A DNA stretch of 64,000 nt from Methylocaldum marinum (GTDB lineage: Bacteria > Pseudomonadota > Gammaproteobacteria > Methylococcales > Methylococcaceae): positions 4,006,395 to 4,070,394 of the forward strand of contig NZ_AP017928.1 of NCBI RefSeq assembly GCF_003584645.1, in the 5' to 3' direction. Positions 62,679-64,000 of the stretch are shown here, in pieces (the first letter of the stretch is position 1; each line of letters starts with the position of its first letter). Under the pieces are notes generated by a model. The model was not told the origin of the DNA and did no database searches. It saw only the letters and a program-made list of their open reading frames with translations. The position numbers and the translations under genes were made by a program.

Positions 62679-64000
<1,322 letters not shown>

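Overview
The window looks like chromosome from a GC-rich gammaproteobacterium. The right end carries the conserved block mnmE-yidC-yidD-rnpA-rpmH (minus strand) diverging from dnaA-dnaN-recF-gyrB (plus strand). A ba3-type oxidase cluster, a MauG/CcpA-type peroxidase, a GFA-domain protein and several c-di-GMP proteins would suit a Methylococcaceae-like or related environmental bacterium, but no genus marker (such as a methane oxidation gene) is present, so the genus stays open.

Layout. (1) 1-5.4 kb: a nest of IS66 elements. Two nearly identical IS66 copies sit in opposite orientations inside the transposase gene of an older IS66, which itself cut a DDE_Tnp_4 transposase gene. (2) 5.4-17 kb: an AT-rich accessory stretch of candidate antibacterial effector/immunity pairs, all on the minus strand: a glycine-zipper membrane protein, a broken amidase with a lipoprotein, a GxSxG lipase with a lipoprotein, and a HExxH metallopeptidase with a small protein. 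It is interrupted by an ISNCY-type element and by an IS630 that carries an IS5 copy. (3) 16.9-25.9 kb: a complete Wadjet anti-plasmid system (jetA-jetB-jetC-jetD), preceded on the same strand by a ParA-like ATPase and an AlbA_2/HATPase protein. The 3' end of jetD with the adjacent toxin/immunity pair has been tandemly duplicated downstream; the second toxin is reduced to a stub while its immunity gene survives. (4) 26-31.5 kb: RNase T2, a foldback MITE-like element, a methyltransferase, an SRPBCC protein, a GFA protein and a HEAT-repeat protein. (5) 31.5-34.3 kb: two IS110 copies inserted at the same point of a tandem array of paired 20-bp palindromes. (6) 34.3-43.1 kb: a tandem GNAT protein, the ba3 oxidase operon with a diheme cytochrome c, a diheme peroxidase, a GGDEF/EAL protein and a SpoU-type methyltransferase. 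(7) 43.2-47 kb: an IS4 fragment, a broken integrase, and IS5 copy 2 carrying an IS1595. (8) 47-58.7 kb: rluE, a 3D-domain protein, a DUF3309 protein, an amidohydrolase, an MlaD-like lipoprotein, a strong candidate CsrB/RsmZ-type sRNA, an RRM protein, a decayed sensor/EAL gene, an MFS exporter, then mnmE to rpmH. (9) 59-64 kb: dnaA, dnaN, recF and the 5' part of gyrB.

The most interesting items are the Wadjet operon with its two extra upstream genes, the jetD-anchored toxin/immunity duplication, the GGA-rich hairpin RNA at 51.0-51.5 kb, and the IS110/palindrome array. No CRISPR array, tRNA or rRNA gene was recognised.
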